Positions 13,453-24,800 of a stretch of DNA of 64,000 nt are shown here, piece by piece. Source of the stretch: Serinus canaria (taxonomy: Eukaryota; Chordata; Aves; Passeriformes; Fringillidae); NCBI RefSeq assembly GCF_022539315.1, contig NC_066326.1, forward strand, positions 17,314,601 to 17,378,600, given 5' to 3'. The notes beneath the pieces were generated by a model. It ran no database searches. It was given only the letters and a program-made list of their open reading frames with translations, and was not told the origin of the DNA. The translations under genes were made by a program, and so were the position numbers. The first letter of the stretch is position 1. The number at the start of each line of letters is the position of its first letter.

Positions 13453-14760
13453 AAATTTCTATTTGGGCTTTTGCATCTCTTTCTCCTTTCTCCCTCCCCC
13501 AAGGAAAAAAAAAAGCCTCTGTACAGAAGACAAATTATTTCTCTGCCTACACTTGTGTCTTAGTGGTCTGATTTTAGCACTATGTCGTCATGCTGCAAGA
13601 TTAATTGGCATATGCTGGTTTTTGTTTTTAGCCTTCTCCAGTTCTGTACAGTAGCTAATGCTTCTCCCACAAATCTTAGATTTAACTGTGAAGGCTTAGC
13701 TTATTGTCCAAAAGAGTTTCTTCCCTGTTCTTTTGAAATGCAGGAACATTAGAAACTGCTGTTTGTTGTGGGTAATAGATATTTTGTGTATTTGTTATTA
13801 ATACTGCTGGATAAGGCCAGCAGTGGATGGCTTAAAATTTGTCTGCTAGCACTTTAAAACTGCTGTTAACCCTTTTTAGGAGGTGTGCTGGGCTGGGAGT
13901 GCTGTGCAGTTCACAGAAATATGGTGTCAAATTGACCTCTTCAGTTCTCTTTTCATAAATTATATTTTCCTGCCTGTCTCTTTTTGGGGAAGTTGAACAC
14001 TAACATTGGAAATACCATGAACCTTGCTTTGATCTGGTTGGAAAACCATTGATTGCTTTCCCCTCTGAGAGGGAAAAAAAATCCACAGTGATATTAGAAT
14101 TGAATGTCTCATCAGTAGCTGAAAGGAAAAAAAATACTTGCACCCTATATTCCAAAATATATAATTTCTTCTCGCTACAGATACTTCCTCTCCCTGCACA
14201 TCATGCTTTGCACGTGGTGTGCTGCTGCCCTTCTGTCTCAAGCTAAGCAAATACTGGTTAGTTGAAATAGATTTTAAGGATTCTAATTGCTTACAATCTC
14301 CTTATGGAGTCAGTGGCTATCATATATTCAAGTTCAGGGGCTGCCCCTTGGATTTTCAAGCAGTGAAAGAAGGTTGTTCACTCGCCGCTCTGAAGCTTTA
14401 GGAGCCATTCAGAGAATTCCCTTTAACACTGCCCTTCATAGAGCTGTTGGTATTTCTTCCTTGACAGCAGGTACCCTTAGGTGTTGAATCCAAAGATTTC
14501 TGGCATCCAGAGGCAGAAGGATTTATAGGAGAAGTGCAGAAGGTCAGCTGTGAACGCTGAGTTGCTGTTTTCAGAGGTGACTGTCTCAGCTGCTTTTCCA
14601 GCTCGTCCTTTGTCTTTGGAGGACCTCATTTTACAACAGAGCCGCTGAAGGTTGAGTCAAGTTTGTTCAGAGCTGTTTCCCCTGGAAACATATTGGCAGG
14701 CATGGTTTAGCAGGGCTTGTGTTAATCCTGTGCATTCCTGGCCGTGGCAGGGCTGCACAG

Positions 14761-14790
14761 TCTCTAAGCTCTTCCTCTCTAAGCTCTTCC
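14761..14790. repeat. 15-bp perfect tandem duplication
   Basis: TCTCTAAGCTCTTCC is repeated twice head to tail with no mismatch. A minor local duplication. Confidence 0.92.
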
Positions 14791-17280
14791 TCCACGCCGC
14801 ACTTGGAGCGTTGAAAGTGCGCGAAGCCAAAGGCGTTAAAAAGATGATCCCAAAAAGGAGCTTTTTTCCCCTTTTTCTGCATTGTAGGTATAAACATCAA
14901 AAGTCTCCAAAAGGGGCCATTACATAATATGGAACTGTGGTGTTTGAAGCAGCTTCAGAATCAGCCTGAAGTGTGAGAAATGTGGCACAACTCTTTTCAG
15001 CACCACTGGGTCCCAGAAGGGTTTGGGGCAGTTCGTGCCACCAGAATGGGTGTGCAGATAATTTTGGTAATTTGACTGCTTCATTTAGGCAAAAGACCTT
15101 TTCACAACCACCCTTTTTGCACAGAGGCAAGCTTCTGGACTGATTCAAAAATTTCCATTCCAGAAGAATGGTTCTTCAGTAGGTCTGGGGGGATGAAGAG
15201 GACACTTGTGTTTTAAAACCCACACAAGAAGCAATGGCTTCAGGCAGGCAGGAGGCATCAAATGGTTCTGACTTCTGGCAGTGTAGAAATGAGCAGAATA
15301 TGTTTGTGGAGGGTTTAATTATTGCTTTTAAAACAAGAGAATTGTATCTGGGTTCTGACTTAGAAGAAGGCCTGGATTTCATTGAGGTTAGGCCTGGTCC
15401 ACAATGGAATTTTGTGGATTTGTCTCCAGCTCAATCCATCCCTGTCAGGAAGCTGGGCCATGCACCTCAATAAATTAGAGAAAATTTCCTACAGTGGAAT
15501 TCTGCAGAAAACTGCAACTAATTCCTTTGGGAATTCTCCAGCACAGAGCTGGATCCTTTGGGAGATCCTGGGTGGAAGCGTGTGAGCACTCTGCTGTATT
15601 TGGTGGTATTTGCACCAGTATTTATGGGACTCCCAGAACATTGTGACATCTTGCCTCAGTAGCTCTGGGAAACAGGGACTCACTCCTGTCTGCAAAGACA
15701 AAATGAGTCACTCAATCACTGAAAAACTGGGACATCTTGTGGAGCAGGGCAGAGCCATTCCTTGGGCCAGGGGTGCTGCAGCACTGGGGGGACACAGCAT
15801 CATGAGCAGCACAACACAGCCTGGCTGCATTCACAGCCCTGTTTCTGCTGTCTTTTAGCCCATAATCTTGTTTTTTTTTCCTCATTAAAAAAAAAAAGAA
15901 AAAAAAGTTAAATAAAATTGTTATTGTATTGTCTAAAAGTCTGAGCTGGTGAAAGGAATTATTCCAAACAGTGTTCTCTTCCTGAGACAGAATCTGTAAT
16001 TTTACCATTGGGATGAAGTGAGCAGAGGGAGAGGGGCTGTCCCCAGCTCATCTAAAGTGTCATTGAAGGTGGTTGGTTTCGATTATTTATTTCTCTTAAT
16101 GACCAACATTTTATTAAATGAATAAAAGTAAAAATAGCTCTATTGTTACTGCCTTCATGGAAAAACATCCTGATTGAGTGCCACCCCCTTCTTCATTTCT
16201 TCCTTATGGCAATGCTGGCTTGGGAAAGCAGGGCCAGGAAGGAAGCAGGGAGCCCAGCTTGCTGGGGAATGAGCACTCACAATGGGAGCTGTGTAAAATC
16301 CAGTTGCTAATGTTCCCCCCAGATTCTGCATCCAGAATGAAAGCCTCACATCCTCCCTGCTTGCAGCTGTTGCTCAAAAGTCGAAACATTCTCTCAAAAG
16401 ATGTTTTGTTACAGAAAATGTGGGGTTCTGCTCATGAAAAATTGATTTCTTAGAGTTTCTGACAGAAATTTCCATTTGTTTAAAAACTGTTTTCCTTGGT
16501 GTTTCAGACCACCTTAGTCTGGGAAGGGGGAAAAGTTGAGAGGTCTTTTGAGGATAGGAACCCCTTGGTTGCAAAAGCTGTGTGATGGAGCATCAGGGAG
16601 GAGCTGCTGGTTGGTGAGCAGAATGTTGGGCAGGGGTTGAGCTCTTCAGCCCAATCCTCAGCCCCTGGCTGTGGGCTTTTATTCTCAGACACCTCCAAAG
16701 AGCTGCAGTCACATCAAAATGCACCGTCCTGTTCCAAGGGAGGAGCCAAATGCTCTGTCCAGTGTCCCCAGCTGGGTTTGGAGCCTAGAGATCCCAGACC
16801 CCACACTGATGCAGTTTGGATTATTATTCTTATAGGCAAGTTTGTTTTACTGTAACTGTACATAAATTAGAATAAAAATAGACTCAGGGTCTGAAAATCT
16901 CTGTAAAATCCCATTATTTTCTGTATGGGTAGATTTTCCTGAAAGGAAGCATCATTTTAAATTTAAAACCAAAGGAATACACTGAAAAATTACATTATGG
17001 AGTGTCAGGGCTGGCAACATTAGTTTTCTTCTCTTAGTGCAGATAAGAAAATGCAGTTATATTTCTGTTTTATTGTTGCTTTCAGTTGTCTTATTGGAAT
17101 GTCAATATTATGTATAAGGTGAAAACATAAATGCTACTCCAAATATTAAATGCTTTAATAAATCATATTTGCTTCAAGTGGGAGATCCATTTAAGCACTA
17201 CAAAGAGAGAAAGGATCTTTGTTTTGAAATGTGCTGCAGTTTTGTGCATCAGCTGTAGCTTCCAGGTGAGTTTAACAATC

Positions 17281-17740
17281 CTAGAGGAGTTTGGATTGAA
17301 AGGGAACCTAAAGTTCATCTCATTCCTCCCCTGCCATGGCAGGGACATCTCCCACTGTCCCAGGCTGCTCCCAGCCCTGCCCAGCCTGGCCTTGGGCACT
17401 GCCAGGGATCAGGGGCAGCCCCAGCTGCTCTGGGCACCCTGTGCCAGGGCCTGCCCACCTTCATACCAGGAATTCCTTCCCAAAATCCCACCTAACCCTG
17501 CCCTCTGGCACTGGGAGCCATTCCCTGTGTCCTGCCCCTCCATGCCTTGTCCCCAGTTCCTCTCCAGCTCTCCTGGAGCCCCTTTGGGTCCTGGAAGGGC
17601 TCTGAGCTCTCCCTGGAGCACCCCCAGCTCTCCCAGCCTGGCTCCAGAGGGGCTCCTGGAGCATCCCTGTGGCTCTTCCATGGAGCCACTCCCAGAGCTC
17701 CAGGCCCTGCCTTTGTTTGGACACAGAGCTCCAGCTGGGG
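17281..17740 (-). mobile_element. CR1 LINE fragment, 5'-truncated, minus strand
   Basis: Read on the minus strand this gives the 3' part of an avian CR1 non-LTR retrotransposon. It has the GGGACA...GGGAATGG segment, then GGGTGGGCAGGCCCTGGCACAG-like words, the CCTGGGACAGTGG...TGTCCCTGCCATGG block and the AACTTTAGGTTCCCTTTCAATCC end that corresponds to the usual AAGGTCCCTTCCAACCC. CR1 encodes an endonuclease/reverse transcriptase, but only 3' sequence is present here, so this copy has no reverse transcriptase. CR1 copies are typically 5'-truncated and lack a poly-A tail, as here. The long plus-strand open frame over it (17131-17859) is an artefact of the element's G+C-rich sequence. The 3' end is placed within about 10 bp; the truncated 5' end is approximate. 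Confidence 0.85.
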
Positions 17741-20700
17741 TCTCACTGACATCAATTACCCCGAGAATAACTAATTACTGCCACACTTCATGCTTGCCAA
17801 AATCAGCACTAATCTTTTCAAACCCAACCCTCATTCCACCAAACCGTGCTGTGTCATAGCGGTTTGTATTCCACCTGACATCCCTTCCCTGATGGGAAAA
17901 CTGTGAATATTTTGGGATGGGGGGGGATGAAGTTTTTCTTCCAGGCATTACTGGGTGTGTTTCCCTGTGTTTCATGGGAGGAGGCTGAGGAGAGACCAGG
18001 CTCAGGCTCAGTTTGGAGCACCTTCTGTCAAGCTTGGTTTGTGTAAAATGCACAGTATGGAAACACTCTGCTGCCCTGAGCTTGGCAAATACTCAGTCCT
18101 TGGAGGGTGAGTGAGTAGCTGAGCTATTTCCATGCAGGTACAGCCATACCTGCAGTGATTCCTCCTGCAAAGACCCAATCGATGGTGTTAGTGAGAGGAA
18201 TTCATTTGTTTCTGAAATGACTTTGTTTCTTTCAGCAGCAAGGGGTAATTATTGGAATTTGCAGTAACGCTTTCTCTAGTAGAGTCTGGGGAGGGTATCT
18301 GAGCTTGTAATTTTCATCTTGGATTAATTGTGGCTCTGTTGTGTGGGTGCTGTGCAGCATCAGAGCCAGAGAACCAGGGCTGGTGTGCTGGATGTCAGCA
18401 GGTCAGGGACAGCACACTTCTCTTCATCTTTGAACCACCAGGTAGCCAAGAAGGAGAACCTAATGTTTCTATGCACAGCAGGGTCACCTTGCCAAGAGCA
18501 CTAAGCTGCAATGCTGCCAGCCCTTTGAGGAGTTTTTATTGACAGAACTTTCTCTGCTCTGGGCTCAGCACCCGCCTTGCTGGGGGGTTCACCTGGCAGC
18601 TTCAGGCTGGGTGCACAAAGTGAGCACCTCTGAAAAACTGGGCTGGCTCCAGGTCATGTAAGCATTCTGCAAGAGCTGCAGAGGAAGAATCCAGCTGGCC
18701 AGAACTGCACAACAAATTCATTCTTTGAATGGTTTTTAGTTTGGTGGCAGGGATGGCGGAGACTTGTGACCAAACGTTTTTGGCTGGAAAATTCAAACTC
18801 ATTGTAGTCCCAAGTGTTGGTGGAAATGTCTCCTTTTGAAAGGGTGATAAAGGAGATCTTTGGGAGCTGCTGCCTTCCTGCTGGCCCAGCTTGGCTTGGC
18901 AGTGGCACACGGAGCCTCCAGGGCACTGCAGTGGTCCCAGCCTGGGTTGGAGGTGTCAGGACAGGGCTCCCTGGTTCCCAGCAGGACCTCCCAGAGCCTG
19001 AGGCTCCTCTGCTGTCACCCTGCCTTTCTTGGTCCTTTTGAAAAGCCAGGAGTGTCCAGAAGCCACTGGTGACTCTTAGAAACCAAGCCTTGATTGTCAT
19101 AGATTGCAAAAAGTACTTTGATTTCCTCTCCTGTGGGAGGTTTTGCAATATCAGTCTTCTGTTTCCCAGAATTTCTTGTAAAAAAAAAAAGTTTTGTTCC
19201 TTCATGTGCAAACGCTGTCAATAAATGAGGGGGGAGTGACAACACTTGTGCTCTCAGGGCTGACTTAGCTTAGATCTGTGAATTTTCTGTCTCTAATCAT
19301 ATCATTCAGTCACGTGCACAGCTCTGTTTTGGGTGGCTGCAGCAGGAGTGACCTGTGAGGCCACTTGCAGTGACACAAGGCAGTGGGCAGGTGACAGCTC
19401 CATGCTTGGCCCTGAATCACAACAATTTCACCTCATTTCTTGCAGAGTGTGTGACTGAAGTGTGTGAAGGTAGCATTATTCCCAGTCATTCAGAATTCAT
19501 TGTTTTGCAAGGGGTTGAACTCCATGCAAAGGTTCTAAAGCCAGAACCTAGAGTGGGCTGGAGTGATGTCCCTTGCCACTGACATTTCACCATACAGAAA
19601 TTTTCTTCAGAGAATCCAAAGCCATTGGTATTTGTGCAGAAACACCCTTTTATCCTGCAGTGATGTGTTTCTGGAAATTTTGGGTAAGTTTTCTAAACAC
19701 TCACCTGCTCAGGGTGCCCAGCACCTTCTGCTATTTTCACTTGATTTTGCACCAGGCTCAATGTAACAAAGTGAGAGTTTCTGCTCTGAATATTTGATGT
19801 TGTCACTGGAAAAGTCCCAGCTGGAAGGTGCCCCTTTAGTGGCTTTTGTTTGGACTTTTTTTTTAATAAAGAGACAGAGAAGGGTGAATGTGACCTGCTT
19901 TGAGTAAAGCAAGGAGCTGAGAGCTTTGGGGAAAACTTTTATGCTTAAATGAACAATTTTTCCCTAAAAGTTTCTAAACTTTTCAGTGCTTTAGGCACTA
20001 GGAATTCCGAGGTGTTTTTAGCACTTGAAGCAATATTTTTACCAGGTGTGGAGGTTCATTTATGTGCAAATATTGTACAGCCTTGTTTCTCTCAGGTTCC
20101 TGCAAATGGAAACAGGGACGTGTCACAATGCAGGTGCCAAATGCAGGTGCCTGGCTGTAGAGCTCAGATAATGAACCTTTATCTTGGGTGTGGTTACTGT
20201 TGATATTGCTGAACAGAAATTGCAAAGCATCCCAAGAGATGTAAAGAGAGTTTAATATTTAGGATTTAATTGCTTTTTCTAAATCCTGTCATCCTGTCAG
20301 CCTGTTACCTTCCCTCACCATTACACGTTCCAGCAGTTGGAATTGTTTGTGACTGCTTCTTTCTATGTTTGGCTGGATTTCTTTTCCAGTTTTATTTTGG
20401 CAAATTAGACTTTACCAGCTTCTTCACAGTGATCATGGAAGTGCTTGAATATTATGCATTTTGAAAAAGAGTGGAAAAATTAATGTGAGTGTTAAAAAAT
20501 TAATGTGAATTTCCTAATCCTGAACACATTTCATTGGTGCTGGATTAGGAAACACCTTTCCTGGTAAATCACCTTTTTGTTGCTTTTGTTTGGGTTCTTT
20601 TTTTTTATTTATTTCTCTTGTTGAAAAGCCTTGGTGACTTCAGTTAAGTCAGCTTGAGAACAGTTTAAAATCAATTTCCATCAGTTTTCATTTCCACCTT

Positions 20701-23700
20701 TAAAGCTGAAATGTGTTATGCATCTGTACTGGAGAGGTAACCCTGAGGTTTTAACCCAGGGAAAAAGCCAGCAGGGATGATAAATCTTTGAAGAGCTCTC
20801 ATAAAGCAGGTGTTTTCTCCAGGACCTCTCTCTTAGAGCTGCTTTTACCTCTCTGGTGTAGAGCACTTCTGTATTAGCAGGCAGGTTTGAAATTTCCCAG
20901 ATATCTGTAGCTTCCAAATGTCTCATAAGAAAAGCATTAATTATTATTATTATAATAATGGAGGAAACATGAATGGCTTTTCCTTTAAAGTGTGTAATGC
21001 TCTCTATATGATCTGATACCCCACATCAGGGGAATGCTTGTACTCCTTTAGAAAATGGCTTTGTTGAGGCAGCTCTCTGGAGTTTAATCATCTCCAAGGT
21101 GGATCTGTCTGTCAGCCCCAGCCCTCGTGCCCTGTTATTTCACAGGCATCTCAAGGAACCTTGAGGTGAAGTCAGAGCATTGAATGCTACTGGCTTTTTA
21201 AAGAGCTTTCCTTTTCCTTTAGAACTATTTAATTTCTCTGCTGTACTATTTGCAGACCATATTGACCTAAACTCCAAAGCAAACAAAACCAAACCAAACA
21301 AGGCAAGCCCGTTGCTTTTTCTGGCCAAATAACCTTCAGCAGAAGTTCAGGCTGGAATTTGTTGTTGGTGCTGAGGAGGGTGGATGCAGCTCTGTTCTGA
21401 GGAGCCTCCTGCCAGGCACTTAAGGATGAAAGCAAAAAACCCCCAATTTTGTTCCCACTGTGGTTTTGTGCTACCCTACCCCACTTTTTCTGTGCCATCA
21501 CTGAACATTTGCAGCCACAGCAGAATTGAAGACACCCCTGGGTGGTTCTCCAGCTTGTCCCAGGTCTGGCTCACGCTCCACCACCACCTCCCCTGCAGCT
21601 CTTTTGGAAGAAGGATGGGTTGTGTGTGATGGCCCAAATTTCACCTTGCCTCATATAAACCAGAAATTGAGTGGGGTCAGAGGGGCCTGTCTGTCATTTG
21701 CTGCTCCCTGCTGGGGTTGTTGTCATGGCAAAATTCAAACTGGAAAGTTCTTGGCCAGCCCAGCAGCTTGGTGCCTGTGCACAGCTGGGGTGGGTATTGC
21801 TGTGTGCTGACAGCAGTTCAGTGCCTGATTTTTTGGCTACTGAGAGATTTGGCTGCTGTTCCTGTGCTGTTCCATTCTGCCTTGGAAGTCAATTATCCAA
21901 AGTGTCACACGGCTGGGGAGGGGCAGGGGCACTGGAGCCAGAGCTGCCTGGAGTCATTTAGCTCAGGTGAACCTTAAAGCCCTGCCTTGGAGCAGACAGG
22001 GAGCACCAGTTTTATTCCAGGTGGGAATGCCGTTAGCAATCCATCAGAGACAAAGCAAAGGCTTTTCCCAGGCTCTGGGAGAATGATGCCAGGCTGCACA
22101 TTCACCTCCCCCTGCCCTCTGCTGTGACTGTCCTGCTCAGGAGGTCCCTTTGCCTAAGGCATTCAGTGCCTGGCACTCCTTCTCCCAGAAACTGTCCTGA
22201 TGGCCCATGGGAGTGACAGAGGTCTCACGTTTCAGGGGCACATTTGGAAGCCCAAGTGATGTAAAAGCAGATCTGAGCCAGAGTGAAATCCACACCAATG
22301 CCTCCAACGGTGTCCCTCACTCCTGCTGCTGTATCCATGCACTGTTGCCTCAGAACACATTTTTATTTGGCTTACAACTAAGTTTAATATTTTCCCTCAG
22401 AGAGCAGGGGATTGGTTGTTCCATGTGAGTAATCCCAGAGCGTTGCCATTTCACTTTCCTAGCAGTTGTGTAACAGCCAAGGTATTGTGACATTTATAAT
22501 CAACAAGAATTCAGATCTGCTTTAAAGCACTGGGCTCTTTTTTCTCCCCCTAAGTAAAGTAAGGTGGTTTTTTCTTCACTACATTTCCCCTGATTTTCAG
22601 AAGAGAGGAAACATTAATGTTGGAGACAGAGCTCTCATTTTTTCAGCAGAAAGCACTGTTTGAAAAACCTAAAACAGGTCACAGCAATGAGTTACCTTCT
22701 TATTCATGGATGAGAAACTGTTCACCCCCAGACTGTGCTTTCTGATGGAGAAGAACATCTGAGCTTTGTGATGTCCAGCACAGCACATCTTCATCCAACA
22801 CATGAGCTATCCCCTCCTGCTGTCAAATTATTTTGGCTGATCAAACTTCCCTGGGCCTTGGAGCTGAGTGGCAGCTGCTGCAGTGAGAGGGGTGCTGCCC
22901 ATGGAGTTTGCTGTCAGACTTGGAAGAGAAAGGATTCTGGCAGGATAAATTGGAAAAAAAATTGGACCATGAAGTTCAGGAATGATGGTGCTGGAGAAAC
23001 AGAAGGGGAATTTTCAAAAAATTCATTTTGGCCTTTATCACCAGAAGAGTGTGAAGGAAAAAGATTTGCTTTCCACCCACCGAGTGTGGCATCCTGGTAG
23101 CAGGGAGTTTGTCAGCAAGGCAGGGACATGTTCATGCAGTGCTGCTGAGCAGTGGGCTTGGCATGGCAAGAAATGCCAAAAACGTGTCACTTGTGGCACA
23201 GCTTGACAGAGCCAGGCAGGGAGGTGGCAGTGAAGTCATCCCAAGCAGATGTTTCTCTATGTATGCTTGCATTTTTGGTTTTACAGTTAGCCCATTCCTC
23301 AAAGTTAGAGGTAAACACAAGGAGCTATCTCATTAAGTAATTTAAAAACAAACTTTTAAACCAGATTTTTTTTGGTGTTCCATTATGGGTTTTTTTAAGG
23401 GCAGCATGATGGGTTAATCAATTTATGAGTTCTGGAAAGGTTTTTAGTTTGAGTCACTAAAAGGAGTTGGTTTTGGTTTTAATTTTAAAATTCTTTCAGT
23501 GCCATTAAAGGGTTTAAGGCAAAAACATGAATTTTCCCCTCAATCATATATTTCTCCAGTTCAATTATGTTCTCTCATCATAGATTTTGTTCTGCCCAGG
23601 TCTGGTTGGACACTGGAAAATACCAGAAATTAGATAATAAAGCCACTTCCAGTGTTTATAGCTGAATTCTCAACAGAATAAGAAGTTTATGATCTGAATC

Positions 23701-23737
23701 TCCTATTTCTCTCATAAAAAGTGTTCAGCTATTCAGT
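17741..23737. other. Unique non-coding DNA, no gene seen
   Basis: No coding exon or RNA gene can be supported. A short palindromic AT microsatellite (ATTATTATTATTATAATAAT) lies at about 20940-20959. Overlapping open frames on both strands (for example around 18654-19211 and 22735-23100) carry no recognisable domain. I see nothing else of note. Confidence 0.6.
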
Positions 23738-24800
23738 CCTTTCCTTTCCTTTCCTTCCTTCCTTCCTTCCTTCCTTCCTTCCTTCCTTCCTTCCTTCCTT
23801 CTCTCCTTCCTTCCTCTCCGTCCCTTCCTTCCGTCCTTCCTTCCTTCCTTCCCTCCTTCCTTCCTTCCTTCCTTCCTTCCTTCCTTTCCTTCCTTCCTTA
23901 CCCTATCCTTTCCTTCTTCCTTCCTTCCTTCCTTCCTTCCTTCCTATCCTCCTTCCTTCCTTCGTCCTGCCTTCCCTTCCTTCCTTCCTTCCTGTCCTTC
24001 CTTCCTTCCTTCCTTCCTCCTTCCTTCCTTCCTTCCTTCCTTCCTTCCTGTCCTGCCTTGCCTTCCTTCCCTTCGCTTCCTCCTTCCTTCCTTAGCCGGT
24101 CCTTCCTTCCTCCTTCCTTCCTTTCCTTCCTTCCTTCCTTACTCCTTCCTCCTCTTCCTTCCTTCCTTCCTTCCTTCCTTCCTTCCGTTCCTCCTGTCCT
24201 TCCTTCCTTCCTAATCCTGTCCTTCCTTCCCTTCCGTTCCTTCCTATACCTTGTCCTTCCTTCCTTCCTTCCTTCCTGTCCTTCCTTCCTTCCTTCCTTC
24301 CTTCCTTCCTTCCTTCCTTCCTTCCATCCCCTTCCTTCCTTCCTTCTTCCTTCCTTCCATTCCTTCCTTCCTGTCCGTCTTCCTTCCTTCCTTCCTTCCT
24401 CCTTGCCTTCGTCCTTCCTTCCTTCCTTCCTTCCTTGCCTTCCTTCCTGTCCCCTTCCTTCCTTCCGCCTTCCTTCCTTCCTTCCTTCCTTTTCCTTCCT
24501 TCCTTCCTTCCGTTCCTTCCTTCGCTCTTCCTTCCTCCTTTTCCTTCTGTCCTTCCTTCTTCTCCTTCCTTCCTTCCTTCCTGTCCTTCCTTCTTCCTTG
24601 CTTCCTTCCTTCCTGTCCTGCCTTCCTTTCCTTCCTTCCTTCCTTCCTTCCTTCCTTCCTTCCTTTCCTTCCTCCGCTCTCCTTCCTTCTTCCTTTCCTT
24701 CCTTCCTTCCTTCTTCTCGTTCTCCCTCTCCTTCCTTCTTCTCTCTTTCTCCCTTCCTTCCTTCTTCCCCTTCCTCTTCTCCCCCTTTCTTCCCCATTCC
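23738..24800. repeat. Long (TTCC)n / (GGAA)n microsatellite array
   Basis: About 1,060 bases are almost entirely pyrimidine on the plus strand, built from TTCC tetranucleotides. They are interrupted by short variants such as TGTCC, CTCC, TTTCC and single G or A bases. On the minus strand the array reads GGAA/GGAAGGAA, the core of ETS-family sites, and it is a polypurine-polypyrimidine strand able in principle to form triplex DNA. Because the unit contains no stop codon, open frames of up to 366 codons run across it on both strands, giving low-complexity FLPSFLPS or KEGRKEGR translations. I regard these as artefacts. The array degrades towards 24.7-24.8 kb into CT-rich sequence. Long arrays like this are often mis-assembled, so the length is provisional. 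Confidence 0.97.

Larger units (their letters stand above)
8641..17280. other. Unique non-coding DNA, no gene seen
   Basis: No supportable gene. Frames such as 11458-11910 (+) have no recognisable domain and no exon-intron context. Small simple repeats (12199-12274, 13436-13452, A/T runs near 15888) and two short tandem duplications (12570-12610, 14761-14790) are listed separately. The rest looks like ordinary avian intronic or intergenic sequence. Confidence 0.6.

Noticed and set aside
17131..17859. 242-codon plus-strand frame
   Set aside because: Lies antisense over a CR1 fragment whose G+C-rich sequence lacks stops.
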